Below, piece after piece: positions 50,808-58,473 of a DNA stretch of 64,000 bases (position 1 is its first letter; every line of letters starts with the position of its first letter). Below the pieces are notes generated by a model. It did no database searches. It was given only the letters and a program-made list of their open reading frames with translations, and was not told where the DNA came from. The DNA comes from JAKALD01 sp963817785. GTDB taxonomy: Bacteria; Pseudomonadota; Gammaproteobacteria; Burkholderiales; SG8-39. The DNA lies in assembly GCA_963817785.1 (NCBI GenBank), contig CAWFPL010000008.1:1116001-1180000 (forward strand), in the 5' to 3' direction. The translations under genes were made by a program, and so were the position numbers.

Positions 50808-51797
50808 ATGCCGCGCATGGACGACGACGTCCCGCCCTCGTCGCCGGCGATCCGGCACGTCGAGCTCAAGGCGGTGCTGCTGGTCGCGCTCACGGCGCTG
50901 CTGCTGGCCGGCTTCGCGCTGTTCGTGCTGTACGCGCGCGGCGCCTTCGAGCGCACCCAGAACCTGGTGCTCATCTCCTCCGACACCGAGGGCGTGTCCG
51001 TCGGCGCCAACCTCACCTTCGCCGGATTCCCGATCGGCCACGTGCAGCGCATCGAGCTCACGCCGGACGGCAAGGCGCGCATCGAGGTCCAGGTGCCGGT
51101 CAAGGATGCGCGCTGGCTGCGCACCACCAGCGTGTTCACCCTCGAGCGCGGGCTGGTGGGCGGCGCGCGCCTGCGCGCCTTCACCGGCACCCTGAGCGAC
51201 CCCCCGCTGCCCGACGGCGCGGTGCGCGAGGTGCTGCGCGGCGACGCCACCGAGCAGCTGCCGGTGCTGCTGGTCACCGCGAAGAGCGTGCTCGAGAACC
51301 TGGAGCGCCTCACCGCGGCCGACTCCGACCTCAGCGCCAGTCTCGCCAACGTGCGCGCGGTGACCGAGCGCATGAAGGGCCGCTACGGCGTGCTCGCGGG
51401 CGCGCTTGGTGGCGACGGCAACGCGAAAAAAGTGATCGAGGCGCTGGATCGCACCAACGCGCTGCTCGCCTCGCTGTCCGGCGTCTCGGCGAAGCTCGGC
51501 CACACGCTCGATCAGACCGACCGGCGCGTGTTCGGCGCGGGCGGCGTGATGGACCAGGCGCAGAAGACCATCACGCAGCTCGAGGGCACGCTCGGCGACG
51601 CGCGCGAGAGCCTGAAAAAGGCCGACGCCGTGCTGGCCGAAGCGCAGAAGATCGGCGCCAACACCAGCGCCGCGACCGAGGACCTGGCCGCCCTGCGCGC
51701 GCAGGTGGAGGCGAGCCTGCGCAAGGTGAGCGGCCTCATCGACGAGGTCAACCGCAAATGGCCGTTCAAGCGCGACACCGAGCTCAAGCTGCCTTGA
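50808..51797 (+). CDS. mlaD: MlaD-family MCE protein
   Basis: 329 residues. One N-terminal membrane anchor (about 21-43) and an MCE domain (about 48-120, with GVSVGANLTFAGFPIGHVQRIEL). A long helical C-terminal part (about 150-320) probably forms the periplasmic tunnel or needle of the hexamer. The C-terminal extension is longer than in E. coli MlaD and more like PqiB/YebT-type helices. Directly follows mlaE. Confidence 0.9.
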   Translation: MPRMDDDVPPSSPAIRHVELKAVLLVALTALLLAGFALFVLYARGAFERTQNLVLISSDTEGVSVGANLTFAGFPIGHVQRIELTPDGKARIEVQVPVKDARWLRTTSVFTLERGLVGGARLRAFTGTLSDPPLPDGAVREVLRGDATEQLPVLLVTAKSVLENLERLTAADSDLSASLANVRAVTERMKGRYGVLAGALGGDGNAKKVIEALDRTNALLASLSGVSAKLGHTLDQTDRRVFGAGGVMDQAQKTITQLEGTLGDARESLKKADAVLAEAQKIGANTSAATEDLAALRAQVEASLRKVSGLIDEVNRKWPFKRDTELKLP

Positions 51798-52438
51798 GGG
51801 CGCTGCTCGCCGCTGCCGCGGCGGCGGGGGTGCTCGCCGCCTGCGCTTCGGGCCCGGTACCGCCGGACTGGCAGACGAACGCGCACGACGCGCTCGGCAA
51901 CTTCGAGACCGCGTACCTCCACGGCGACGCGCGCGTCGCGCAGCTGGAGTTCGCGCGCGCCAAGCAGGAGGTATCGAGCACCGGGCGCGCGGACCTCGTG
52001 GCAAACGCCGAGCTGGTGCGCTGCGCGGTGCGCGGTGCGAGCCTGGAGTTCGACGATTGCCCGGGATTCGAGGCCCTGGCCGGCGACGCGAGCCCCGCCG
52101 AGCGCACCTACGCGGCGTACCTGTCGGGACGGTGGCAAGGCCTGGACGCTGCTCTGCTGCCGGCGCAGCACCGTGCGATCGTCGCTCGGGGCGACGGCGC
52201 GCTCGCCGCGATCGAAGATCCGCTCTCGCGCCTGGTCGCCGCTGGGGCCCTGTTCCGCGCCGGGCGCCTCACGCCATCGGGCATCGCCGCCGCGGTCGAC
52301 GCGGCTTCCGCGAACGGCTGGCGCCGGCCGCTGCTCGCCTGGCTCGGCGTGCAGGAGCAGCGCGCCTCGCAGGCCGGGGACCGCGCCGCTGCGGCACTCA
52401 TCCGGCGCAGGATCGAGCTCGTCGCGGGCGAGCGCTAG
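51794..52438 (+). CDS. Lipoprotein associated with MlaE/MlaD
   Basis: 214 residues if started at the TTG at 51794, which overlaps the mlaD stop (TTGA) and directly precedes the signal LRALLAAAAAAGVLAAC with its lipobox Cys. An ATG at 51758 in the same frame would overlap mlaD by 40 nt. The mature protein is Ala-rich, helical and TPR-like in feel, without a recognised domain. By position it is probably the outer-membrane or periplasmic partner of this MCE system. Confidence 0.65.
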   Translation: MRALLAAAAAAGVLAACASGPVPPDWQTNAHDALGNFETAYLHGDARVAQLEFARAKQEVSSTGRADLVANAELVRCAVRGASLEFDDCPGFEALAGDASPAERTYAAYLSGRWQGLDAALLPAQHRAIVARGDGALAAIEDPLSRLVAAGALFRAGRLTPSGIAAAVDAASANGWRRPLLAWLGVQEQRASQAGDRAAAALIRRRIELVAGER

Positions 52439-52591
52439 CGGCGCACGCGCACCTGCTCGTCGGAGACGCTCTGCTTCGCGCGGCAGCGGCGGCGCAAGCG
52501 CCCCAAGCTTGCATCCTGCGAACGCGCTGCTGAACGCGAGCTTGCAACTCGGCGCGCCGTCGGGCACGCGCGCAAATATTGCATTTAACAC

Positions 52592-52605
52592 GTGATTTCC
52601 ATCAC
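52592..52605 (+). promoter_or_regulatory. CRP/FNR-family-like palindrome upstream of the pilin gene
   Basis: GTGATttccATCAC, a perfect 5-4-5 inverted repeat related to, but different from, the TTGAT-N4-ATCAA boxes. A TATACT hexamer at 52647-52652 predicts transcription from about 52660, which places the dyad centre near -61, a class I activator distance. The pilin ATG is at 52715. Confidence 0.5.
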
Positions 52606-52714
52606 GCGAGGCCCCGTATCTGCGCACGCGCGCAACTCGCTGCGCCTATACTGCGCTCGCGCTGCGGCGAGAGCCTGGCACATTCACGCGTACGAACCGA
52701 CTGGAGAAACGCTC

Positions 52715-53116
52715 ATGAAGTCAGTGCAGAAGGGCTTCACGCTGATCGAACTGATGATCGTGGTGGCGATCATCGGCATCCTCGCCGCAATCGCCTTGCC
52801 GGCCTACCAGGACTACACCATCCGCGCCAAGGTCACTGAGCTGCTTCTCGCCGCGAGCGGTTTCCGCACTTCGGTGACCGAGGGGGCAGAGACCAATGGC
52901 ACGATCGCCCTCGCCGGCCAGGGCCTGACGGTGAACATCGTCGGCAAGGTCACCGGCGGCACCGTGACCGACACCGGCACGATCGTGATCGCAGGGGATA
53001 AGAACACCCTCGGCACGGCGGTCACGGTGACCCTCAGCCCGACGTTCACGAACGGCACCGTCACCTGGGTGTGCAGCGGCGCGCCGATCAAGTACCTGCC
53101 GGCCTCCTGCCGCTAA
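52715..53116 (+). CDS. pilA: Type IV pilin (PilA-like)
   Basis: 133 residues from the ATG at 52715 (CTGGAGA ribosome binding site). A short leader ends K-G with cleavage before FTLIELMIVVAIIGILAAIA, with Glu5 present, as prepilin peptidase requires. A Thr/Gly/Val-rich globular part follows, and the C-terminal disulfide loop is CSGAPIKYLPASC. Forms the major or a minor subunit of type IV pili. No other pilus gene is adjacent, common for pilA loci. Confidence 0.92.
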   Translation: MKSVQKGFTLIELMIVVAIIGILAAIALPAYQDYTIRAKVTELLLAASGFRTSVTEGAETNGTIALAGQGLTVNIVGKVTGGTVTDTGTIVIAGDKNTLGTAVTVTLSPTFTNGTVTWVCSGAPIKYLPASCR

Positions 53117-53753
53117 GTCGCGCGGCAGTCCGACCGAAAAAGCCCCTCGCCGAGGGGCTTTTTCTTTTGGGGGGACCGCGCCGCCGCGCTCAGCGGCTGA
53201 CTGGGAGGCGCGCCGCGCGGACGCGAAACAGCGCCCGGTACGCGGAGCGGCGCATTTCGGCCGAGCGCGCAATAGAACGCGTGCGGCGTGAGCAGCGGGT
53301 CGTGCTCCCCGAGTGCGTTCGCGCGGTAGCTCGACCAGCGGTACGCCTCCGGACGCGCGACCAGGCAGGCGCGCACCGGATTGAGCTCGATGTAGGTCAT
53401 ACAGGAAAGCACATAGCGTCGCGTGTAGACCGGCGCGGCCTCGAATCGCCCCTCCCAGAGCGGGCCGGCATAGCCGTGTGCCTGGGCGACGTGACGCGCA
53501 TAGCGTGCACCGAGCGCGCGCATCAGCTCCGCGAGAGCGTCGGCGCGAGCGGGCGTGACGAGCAGGTGCACGTGGTTGGCCATATCAGCACATAGGCATG
53601 CAGCGCACAGGCACAGCGCTCCGCGTAGCCGCGCAGGAAGTGGACATAGGCGCGGCGGTCGCGCTCGCAGAAGAAGCACGCGGCTCGGGCGTAGCCGCGC
53701 TGGACCACGTGCAGCGTGACCCCGAAGGCATGTGCATGGCAGCTCGGCCACAT
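53113..53753 (-). pseudogene. REP-associated tyrosine transposase (RayT/Y1_Tnp), frameshifted
   Basis: The N-terminal part (from the ATG at 53753, with TLHVVQRGYARAACFF and ending ALHAYVL) breaks at about 53585. The following family motif MANHVHLLVTP, which contains the HUH metal site, continues in another frame from 53583. The junction is explained by two extra bases (AT) in V-L-M. The rest (GPLWEGRFEAAPVYTRRYVLSCMTYIELNPVRA, excerpt, and YRWSSYRAN) is intact to the stop at 53113. These single-copy transposases process REP elements. This copy should be inactive. Confidence 0.88.
53137..53163. terminator. Terminator after pilA
   Basis: AAAAAGCCCCTCG / CGAGGGGCTTTTT stem with a minimal loop and T-run. 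It is nearly symmetric, so it can serve both the pilin gene and reverse transcription, and it lies inside the 3' end of the degraded transposase frame. Confidence 0.88.
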
Positions 53754-53812
53754 GGCGGACGCTTGCGGGCTCTCACCCGGAGAACGTCCGCGACGCGCCG
53801 CGGTTGACGCTG

Positions 53813-54133
53813 CTAGTGCAAGGCGCGCGCGAAAGTGCGGCCGCAGAGCAGCGCGCCGGCCTCGGGCCGCTCGGAGACGATCTCGGCCAGCGTCTGCGCG
53901 ATTTCGTCGCAGACCTCGGCGTAGCGCCGCCCGTCCAGCGACGGATGCAGCACGACTTCCCTCACGCAGAGGCTCTCCTCCGCGCCGTCCACGCGCACCG
54001 GCAGGCCGAGCGTCTCGTCGACGGCGAAGCCGCACAACTCGGGGCAGGCGGCGAACAACTCCATCACGCGCGCGGCGATCTCGCCCGCGAGGCGCACCTG
54101 CCGCTCGATCCGTTCGGCGTGGAGGCGATTCAT
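53813..54133 (-). CDS. Orphan 106-aa protein behind two FNR-type boxes
   Basis: Starts at the ATG at 54133. Soluble alpha/beta composition: a charged N-terminal helix (MNRLHAERIERQVRLAGEI), then PELCGFAVDE, a REVVLHPSLDGRRYAEVCDEIAQTLAEIV segment (excerpt) and a C-terminal RTFARALH. Two Cys in the first half and one near the end. I recognise no family. The start codon coincides with the predicted transcription start (box centre at -41.5), so the mRNA may be leaderless. Strong double activator sites suggest it matters under low oxygen. Confidence 0.65.
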   Translation of the reverse strand: MNRLHAERIERQVRLAGEIAARVMELFAACPELCGFAVDETLGLPVRVDGAEESLCVREVVLHPSLDGRRYAEVCDEIAQTLAEIVSERPEAGALLCGRTFARALH

Positions 54134-54167
54134 GGGACCAATTGAAGCAGCACGCGCGAAGGCGCGC

Positions 54168-54181
54168 TTGACCTGCGTCAA
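54168..54181 (-). promoter_or_regulatory. FNR/ANR-type box, proximal, orphan gene promoter
   Basis: TTGACctgcGTCAA (plus strand), minus strand TTGACgcagGTCAA. A TTCAAT/TCAATT -10-like element (54146-54140) follows after 21-22 nt. The centre is 41.5 bp before the A of the ATG at 54133. Confidence 0.72.
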
Positions 54182-54200
54182 CGTGCAGGCACTGCGCTGG

Positions 54201-54214
54201 TTGACCTGCGTCAA
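54201..54214 (-). promoter_or_regulatory. FNR/ANR-type box, distal, orphan gene promoter
   Basis: Second identical TTGACctgcGTCAA, exactly 33 bp (about three helical turns) from the proximal box, so both dimers would bind the same DNA face. Centre near -74.5. It is 43 bp past the stop of the MBL-fold gene, and no other gene is close enough to use it. Confidence 0.7.
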
Positions 54215-54257
54215 GCGGGCGCGCGATCGCCGCGCCCGGGCGCCGTTCGGCCGGGCG

Positions 54258-55238
54258 TCAGATCAGATAGCGCTTGCCCACCGCCGAGGGCGCGAGCTCC
54301 TCGCCGAACTCGCGCGCCATCGCCGAGAGCGCGCGCCAGCCGGTGCAGTGCCCGGGCGCGAGCATCTTCAGCCCGAACTTCTTCAGATCCGCCACCGTCT
54401 CCGGGATCGCCTTCTCCGTGACGCCCGAGAGGTGCAGCCCGCCCATCACCCCGTACAGCGGCGCCTCGGGAAACAGCTCGCGCGCGTGCGTCAGCACGTT
54501 GATCAGCCCGGCGTGCGAGCAGGCCGAGAACACGAACTGCCCCTTGCCCTTCACGCGCACCGAAACGAAGCGCTCGTCCATCAGCAGCGGATCCGGCTCC
54601 CACGACTTCCCGTCCGCGCTGCGGCGCATGTGCCCCGGCAGCCCGACCTCGTAGGACGTGCGCCGCGGAATTTCCCCGCTCACGTAAAACGCCCCGCCGC
54701 CGACTACCTGCGGCGCGCGCGTGTTCACCACCCGCGCTCCGGCCTGCGCGAGCAGCGCGGGATCGGGCACCGGCTCATGCACCGCGAGCTCGCCCGTCGG
54801 GCGCCGCGTCGCGCGCTGCGCGAACATCCCCGGGTGCACGCAGCACTCCACCGCCCCCGCGCCGCGGTCGCGCGCGATCGCCTCCACCGCCGCGAGCAGC
54901 CCGCCCGCGTGATCCCAGTGTCCGTGCGACAGCACCACCGCATCGATCGCGCCGAAATCCACCCCCAGGATCCCCGCGTTGCGCAGGAACGTCGCCCCTT
55001 CAGGCCCGGCGTCGAGCAGCAGCGTGCGCTTCGCATCCCCCACCTGCGCCGTGATCAACAGCGACAGCCCGTGGTGCGCGCAGCAGATGCCCGCGCCCGA
55101 AACGATGTGCATACGCCCGCTGGTCAGCAGCCCCGTCCACTCCGGGATCACGTTCGCAGGTGTGGTCGACAGGCTGTCGGTGACGTTGTCGACCAGCACC
55201 AGCACGTCGAGACGATCTACGGCGACGATTTCGGTCAT
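54258..55238 (-). CDS. MBL-fold metallohydrolase (COG1237-like)
   Basis: 326 residues from the ATG at 55238. The metallo-beta-lactamase motif is VVLSHGHWDHAGG (about 100-112). Further ligands lie in VFSACSHAGLIN, VMGGLHLSG and APGHCTGWRA, the COG1237 pattern found in archaeal 7,8-dihydropterin-6-methyl-4-(beta-D-ribofuranosyl)aminobenzene-5'-phosphate synthase relatives. The bacterial substrate is unknown. A start at 55328 would add 30 residues with little support. Confidence 0.85.
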   Translation of the reverse strand: MTEIVAVDRLDVLVLVDNVTDSLSTTPANVIPEWTGLLTSGRMHIVSGAGICCAHHGLSLLITAQVGDAKRTLLLDAGPEGATFLRNAGILGVDFGAIDAVVLSHGHWDHAGGLLAAVEAIARDRGAGAVECCVHPGMFAQRATRRPTGELAVHEPVPDPALLAQAGARVVNTRAPQVVGGGAFYVSGEIPRRTSYEVGLPGHMRRSADGKSWEPDPLLMDERFVSVRVKGKGQFVFSACSHAGLINVLTHARELFPEAPLYGVMGGLHLSGVTEKAIPETVADLKKFGLKMLAPGHCTGWRALSAMAREFGEELAPSAVGKRYLI

Positions 55239-55387
55239 GGGTCCACCCAGCGGGAGCGCACGGGAATACGTGCCAAGCTTAATGCGTTTCGCCAACTGGG
55301 GGTGAGCCAGACGGGAACCCGGCGCCACGCGCGCGAGCGCCGGAACGGGTAACCTGAGCGCGGCGAAACGTCATACATTTGCGCTGC

Positions 55388-56218
55388 ATGAGCGGCGAAC
55401 GCGAAATCGCGGGCTACTACGGCGACGGCAATCTGCTCGAGCGCCTGAGCGCGGCGCTGGCGGATGACGGCGTCGACCCCGGGCGCCCGAGCATCGAGAC
55501 GCTCGCGCCCTACGACCAGTTCCATACCCGCGGCCTGGAGGCGACCAGGGAGATCGCGGACCTGCTCGAGTTCGCCGCCGGCGACCACATCCTCGACATC
55601 GGCAGCGGCATCGGCGGCCCGGCGCGCTACATGACCCACCGCTTCGGCTGCCGCGTCACCGGCATCGACCTGACCGCCGAATTCTGCGACCTCGCGCGCC
55701 ACCTCACCAGACTGCTCGGCCTCGAGCACAAAATCCGCTTCGCGCACGGCAACGCCCTCGCGATGCCCTTCGCGGACGCAAGCTTCGACGGCGCCTACTC
55801 GATGAACGTCTCCATGAACATCGCCCACAAGGAGGCGTTCTACCGCGAGATCCGGCGCCTGCTGAAGCCGGGCGCGCCCCTCATGCTGTCTGAAATCGCG
55901 AAGGGACCGGGCGCGGAAGTCGACTACCCGACGCCCTGGGCCGAGAGCCCGCAGGCGAGCTTCCTGTCCACGCCCGAGGAAACGCGCAGCGGGCTCGAAG
56001 GCGCCGGCTTCGAGGTGCTGCAGGTGCGCGCCACCGTCGACGAAGCCCTTGCCTTCGGCGCCCGCTCCCGAGAGCTCGTCGCGCGCGGGGAGAAACCCCC
56101 GCACCGGGCCGTCATCCTCGTTCACGCCGAGATTGCGCGCCAGGCCATGGCCAACACCTCGCGCGGGATCGCGGAGGCGCGCATCGTGCCGATCGAGGTT
56201 CTTTGCAGGCGCCCCTAG
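55388..56218 (+). CDS. Class I SAM-dependent methyltransferase (sarcosine/dimethylglycine-type)
   Basis: 276 residues. LAPYDQFHTRGL (about 38-49), the SAM loop ILDIGSGIGGPARY (about 70-83), VTGIDLTAEFC and FDGAYSMNVSMNI resemble the sarcosine/dimethylglycine and gamma-tocopherol methyltransferase group. The substrate is not established. No ribosome binding site is present. TACATT lies 8 nt before the ATG, another possible leaderless start. Divergent from the MBL-fold gene. Confidence 0.85.
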   Translation: MSGEREIAGYYGDGNLLERLSAALADDGVDPGRPSIETLAPYDQFHTRGLEATREIADLLEFAAGDHILDIGSGIGGPARYMTHRFGCRVTGIDLTAEFCDLARHLTRLLGLEHKIRFAHGNALAMPFADASFDGAYSMNVSMNIAHKEAFYREIRRLLKPGAPLMLSEIAKGPGAEVDYPTPWAESPQASFLSTPEETRSGLEGAGFEVLQVRATVDEALAFGARSRELVARGEKPPHRAVILVHAEIARQAMANTSRGIAEARIVPIEVLCRRP

Positions 56219-56319
56219 CGCCCCGTCACCGGCGCGAGAGAAAGACGCCCGTTGCCGTGCCTGGCGTCTCCGAGCCGCGAGCTTCCGCGTTCGACTGACG
56301 CCTCCCGCAACCGCGGGAC

Positions 56320-56946
56320 TCAGGCCATGGGGCTAGTCCGGCCACCCCAGGTCGCCCAGTACTCCTCTGCGCGCTTCTCCACGCGCACCAGCAGCACCGT
56401 GTCGGGATCGGCGCCATCCACGCTGCGGGCCTTGTCCTCGGGCAGAGAGCCATCGATGCGCTCTCCGTAGACGAGCAGGCCCTCGGCGGTGCCGCGCTCC
56501 GCGGCTCGGCGGCAATGCTCCAGCCGCTCCTGGCCCCCGGGCGTATCCGACCAGGGGCGCGAGCCGGCAACGTTCGGTCCCCAGAGCAAGTAGTTGTAGG
56601 CGCCGTCAGCTGCCTGCACATCATCGGCCCACAGTGCGAGAACCACCGCACCGTCGCTTTGCCTCACGCCGCCGCGGCTCCAGATCCGGTTGTGCAGGTT
56701 GACGCCGCGAATGCCGAGCGCCTGGGTGCGTGACACCAGCCGCCGCGCCGCCCCTTTTCGCTTGGGCCGTCGCACCGGGGCCCGCCCGCGGGGCCGCGCA
56801 CCGAGCACCTCGTCGCACAGTGCCGCGATCTCGGTCTCGGCAAGGCGCAGCGCGTTGGCGTGCAGCTGGCGCACCTCCTCCGTGCTCAATGACTCGATCT
56901 TGTCCCGGGTCCACGTCGCGACCCTGGCACGCTGAAATGGCTGCAT
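56320..56946 (-). CDS. Hypothetical protein (208 aa)
   Basis: No recognised domain. The N-terminal half is basic and helical (residues 1-75, with an Arg/Pro/Lys-rich stretch RPRGRAPVRRPKRKGAARRLV), which could bind nucleic acid. The C-terminal half (about 95-205) looks like a compact alpha/beta domain (AVVLALWADDVQAADGAYNYLLWGPN, excerpt; GLLVYGERIDG; VLLVRVEKRAEEYWATWGG). The latter could be a nuclease- or protease-type fold by general appearance only. No partner gene nearby. Confidence 0.55.
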   Translation of the reverse strand: MQPFQRARVATWTRDKIESLSTEEVRQLHANALRLAETEIAALCDEVLGARPRGRAPVRRPKRKGAARRLVSRTQALGIRGVNLHNRIWSRGGVRQSDGAVVLALWADDVQAADGAYNYLLWGPNVAGSRPWSDTPGGQERLEHCRRAAERGTAEGLLVYGERIDGSLPEDKARSVDGADPDTVLLVRVEKRAEEYWATWGGRTSPMA

Positions 56947-56978
56947 GATTGTCGCCCTAGGTGAAGTAGAAACAAAAA

Positions 56979-56996
56979 AGCCCGGTTTCCCGGGCT
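56979..56996 (-). terminator. Terminator of the cold-shock gene
   Basis: On the minus strand AGCCCGG / CCGGGCT with a GAAA loop is followed by TTTTTTG. It lies 23 nt after the csp stop. Confidence 0.88.
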
Positions 56997-57018
56997 TCGT
57001 CTGCAGTCACCAGCGGAA

Positions 57019-57225
57019 TCACTCCACCGGGCGGATGTTGATCGCGTGCGCCCCTTTCGGCCCTTCCGCGGTCTCGAACTGCACCTTCTGGTTTTCGGCA
57101 AGGGTCTTGAAGCCGTCGCCCTGGATCGACGAGAAGTGGGCGAAGAGGTCCTTGCCGCCGTCTGCCGGAGTGATGAAACCGAATCCCTTGGCCTCGTTGA
57201 ACCATTTCACGGTACCTGTACTCAT
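57019..57225 (-). CDS. Cold-shock protein, CspA family
   Basis: 68 residues, one cold-shock domain. RNP1 (KGFGFI, about 13-18) and RNP2 (LFAHFSSI, about 27-34) are intact, so it should bind single-stranded RNA and DNA as an RNA chaperone. The message has a long leader of about 125 nt from a strong promoter at 57359-57387, a hallmark of cspA-type thermoregulated mRNAs. Confidence 0.95.
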   Translation of the reverse strand: MSTGTVKWFNEAKGFGFITPADGGKDLFAHFSSIQGDGFKTLAENQKVQFETAEGPKGAHAINIRPVE

Positions 57226-57358
57226 TTGTGCTTCCCTGATAGTTTAAAAGAGGCCTGCTTGGCCTTGCGGGAACTTCAAGGAAGGAAACTACCTGATGAG
57301 CACAGCGCGAGCGCCGAGGCGGACCAGCTACCTCACTGCTTGAGAATCCTGCCGCTTG

Positions 57359-57387
57359 CTTATACAGGCCGGGGAGCGCGGGGTCAA
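57359..57387 (-). promoter_or_regulatory. Sigma-70 promoter of the cold-shock gene
   Basis: TTGACC (57387-57382), a 17-nt spacer and TATAAG (57364-57359) on the minus strand. The resulting 5' leader of about 125 nt contains a GTTTCCTTCCTTGAAG block and ends with CAGGGAAG as ribosome binding site. Confidence 0.8.
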
Positions 57388-57467
57388 TCAAGTTCAAAGC
57401 CGCCGGCAGACGTAAACCTCCGCGTGCGGCCGCAAAACGACGACGCTCGCCCGCGCTGCGGCGCTGC

Positions 57468-58241
57468 TCAGTCCACAAACTCGAACTCCGCCACGACCAG
57501 GTGGTGGTCCGAGGCGGGAGTCGGCTTCACCGCATGGCGCAGCGGGCGCAAATGCCGGCTGTAGAAAATGTGGTCGAGAACATAGGGGCGCCGGCGCCAG
57601 GTCGCCTCGTCGGTCTGCACCGTCCGATAACCGGCATCGGCAAACTGGCGCACGAGCGAATCGTGCTGGCTGACATTGAAATCGCCCCCGAGCAGCGTGG
57701 GCTCGTCGGCCGTGCGCAATTGCTCCACCACGAGCTCGCGCTGCCCGGTGTGCTTCTCGCTGCTCACATTGAGCATGAAGAATGCCAGCAGGTGCGTATT
57801 GAAGATGCGCAGCTCCCGGCCGGCGATCGTGGTCCTCGCGCCAAGAAGCAGCCGGTCCGTGGGTTCCTTTTTCTCGCCGCGGAATTCGAATTCGACTGGC
57901 GGCGAGGGCAGATCCCTCCGCATGGGTGCACGCAGCGGGGTCTTCGAGAAAATCGCCAGGCCGATGCCGAACGGCAGCTCGCGCGGGTCCGCTCTCGGAT
58001 AGGCAAATAGACCTTCGTAGCCGTCGAGCGCTGCGCGTAACCGCGTGTAGTTCGGCGGCGGATCGGGTTGCACGCCCTGGGGCCGCGCCTGCTCCACCTC
58101 CTGCAGCAGCACGATGTCGGCGCCATGGCTGCGAATCTCGGCGATGGTCAGATCGAGATCAACGGGCGCGTGATCGGGATAGGCGTCGTTCCAGGTCTGC
58201 CCGAACTGCATGTTGAATTGCAGAACTTTGAACGTGCTCAT
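57468..58241 (-). CDS. Endonuclease/exonuclease/phosphatase family protein
   Basis: 257 residues from the ATG at 58241. Catalytic residues of the DNase I-like fold: Asn in VLQFNMQF (about 8), Glu in IVLLQEVEQ (about 45), Asp/Asn in LLGGDFNVS (about 187) and the final ASDHHLVVAEF with Asp-His. Members hydrolyse phosphodiesters in nucleic acids, phosphoinositides or sphingomyelin. No signal peptide, so it is likely cytoplasmic. The 232 bp upstream to 58473 contain no gene I can support. Confidence 0.87.
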   Translation of the reverse strand: MSTFKVLQFNMQFGQTWNDAYPDHAPVDLDLTIAEIRSHGADIVLLQEVEQARPQGVQPDPPPNYTRLRAALDGYEGLFAYPRADPRELPFGIGLAIFSKTPLRAPMRRDLPSPPVEFEFRGEKKEPTDRLLLGARTTIAGRELRIFNTHLLAFFMLNVSSEKHTGQRELVVEQLRTADEPTLLGGDFNVSQHDSLVRQFADAGYRTVQTDEATWRRRPYVLDHIFYSRHLRPLRHAVKPTPASDHHLVVAEFEFVD

Positions 58242-58473
58242 GCAGAAGGGGCCGCCGCCCGGCGAATGGCGAAGTGCCTGGCCTGCGACCTGCGCGCTGT
58301 CTCCGGACGCATCTGTCTCACCCCGCCAATTCTCCTTCATTCGCCGTGCGGGCGCTGCTCCGGCTGCGCCCCGGGTTGCCGGGGCTGGTTGCCAATTGTC
58401 TCCCGCGCCTATCGTAGCCCAAGGCGCGAGGAATTTGGCAGGCCGTGGCGATTGCGAACCGCCGGCGGGCGGA

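Noticed and set aside
56243..56269. AGACGCC / GGCGTCT stem after the methyltransferase gene as a terminator
   Set aside because: The loop is 13 nt and no T-run follows. Too weak to call.
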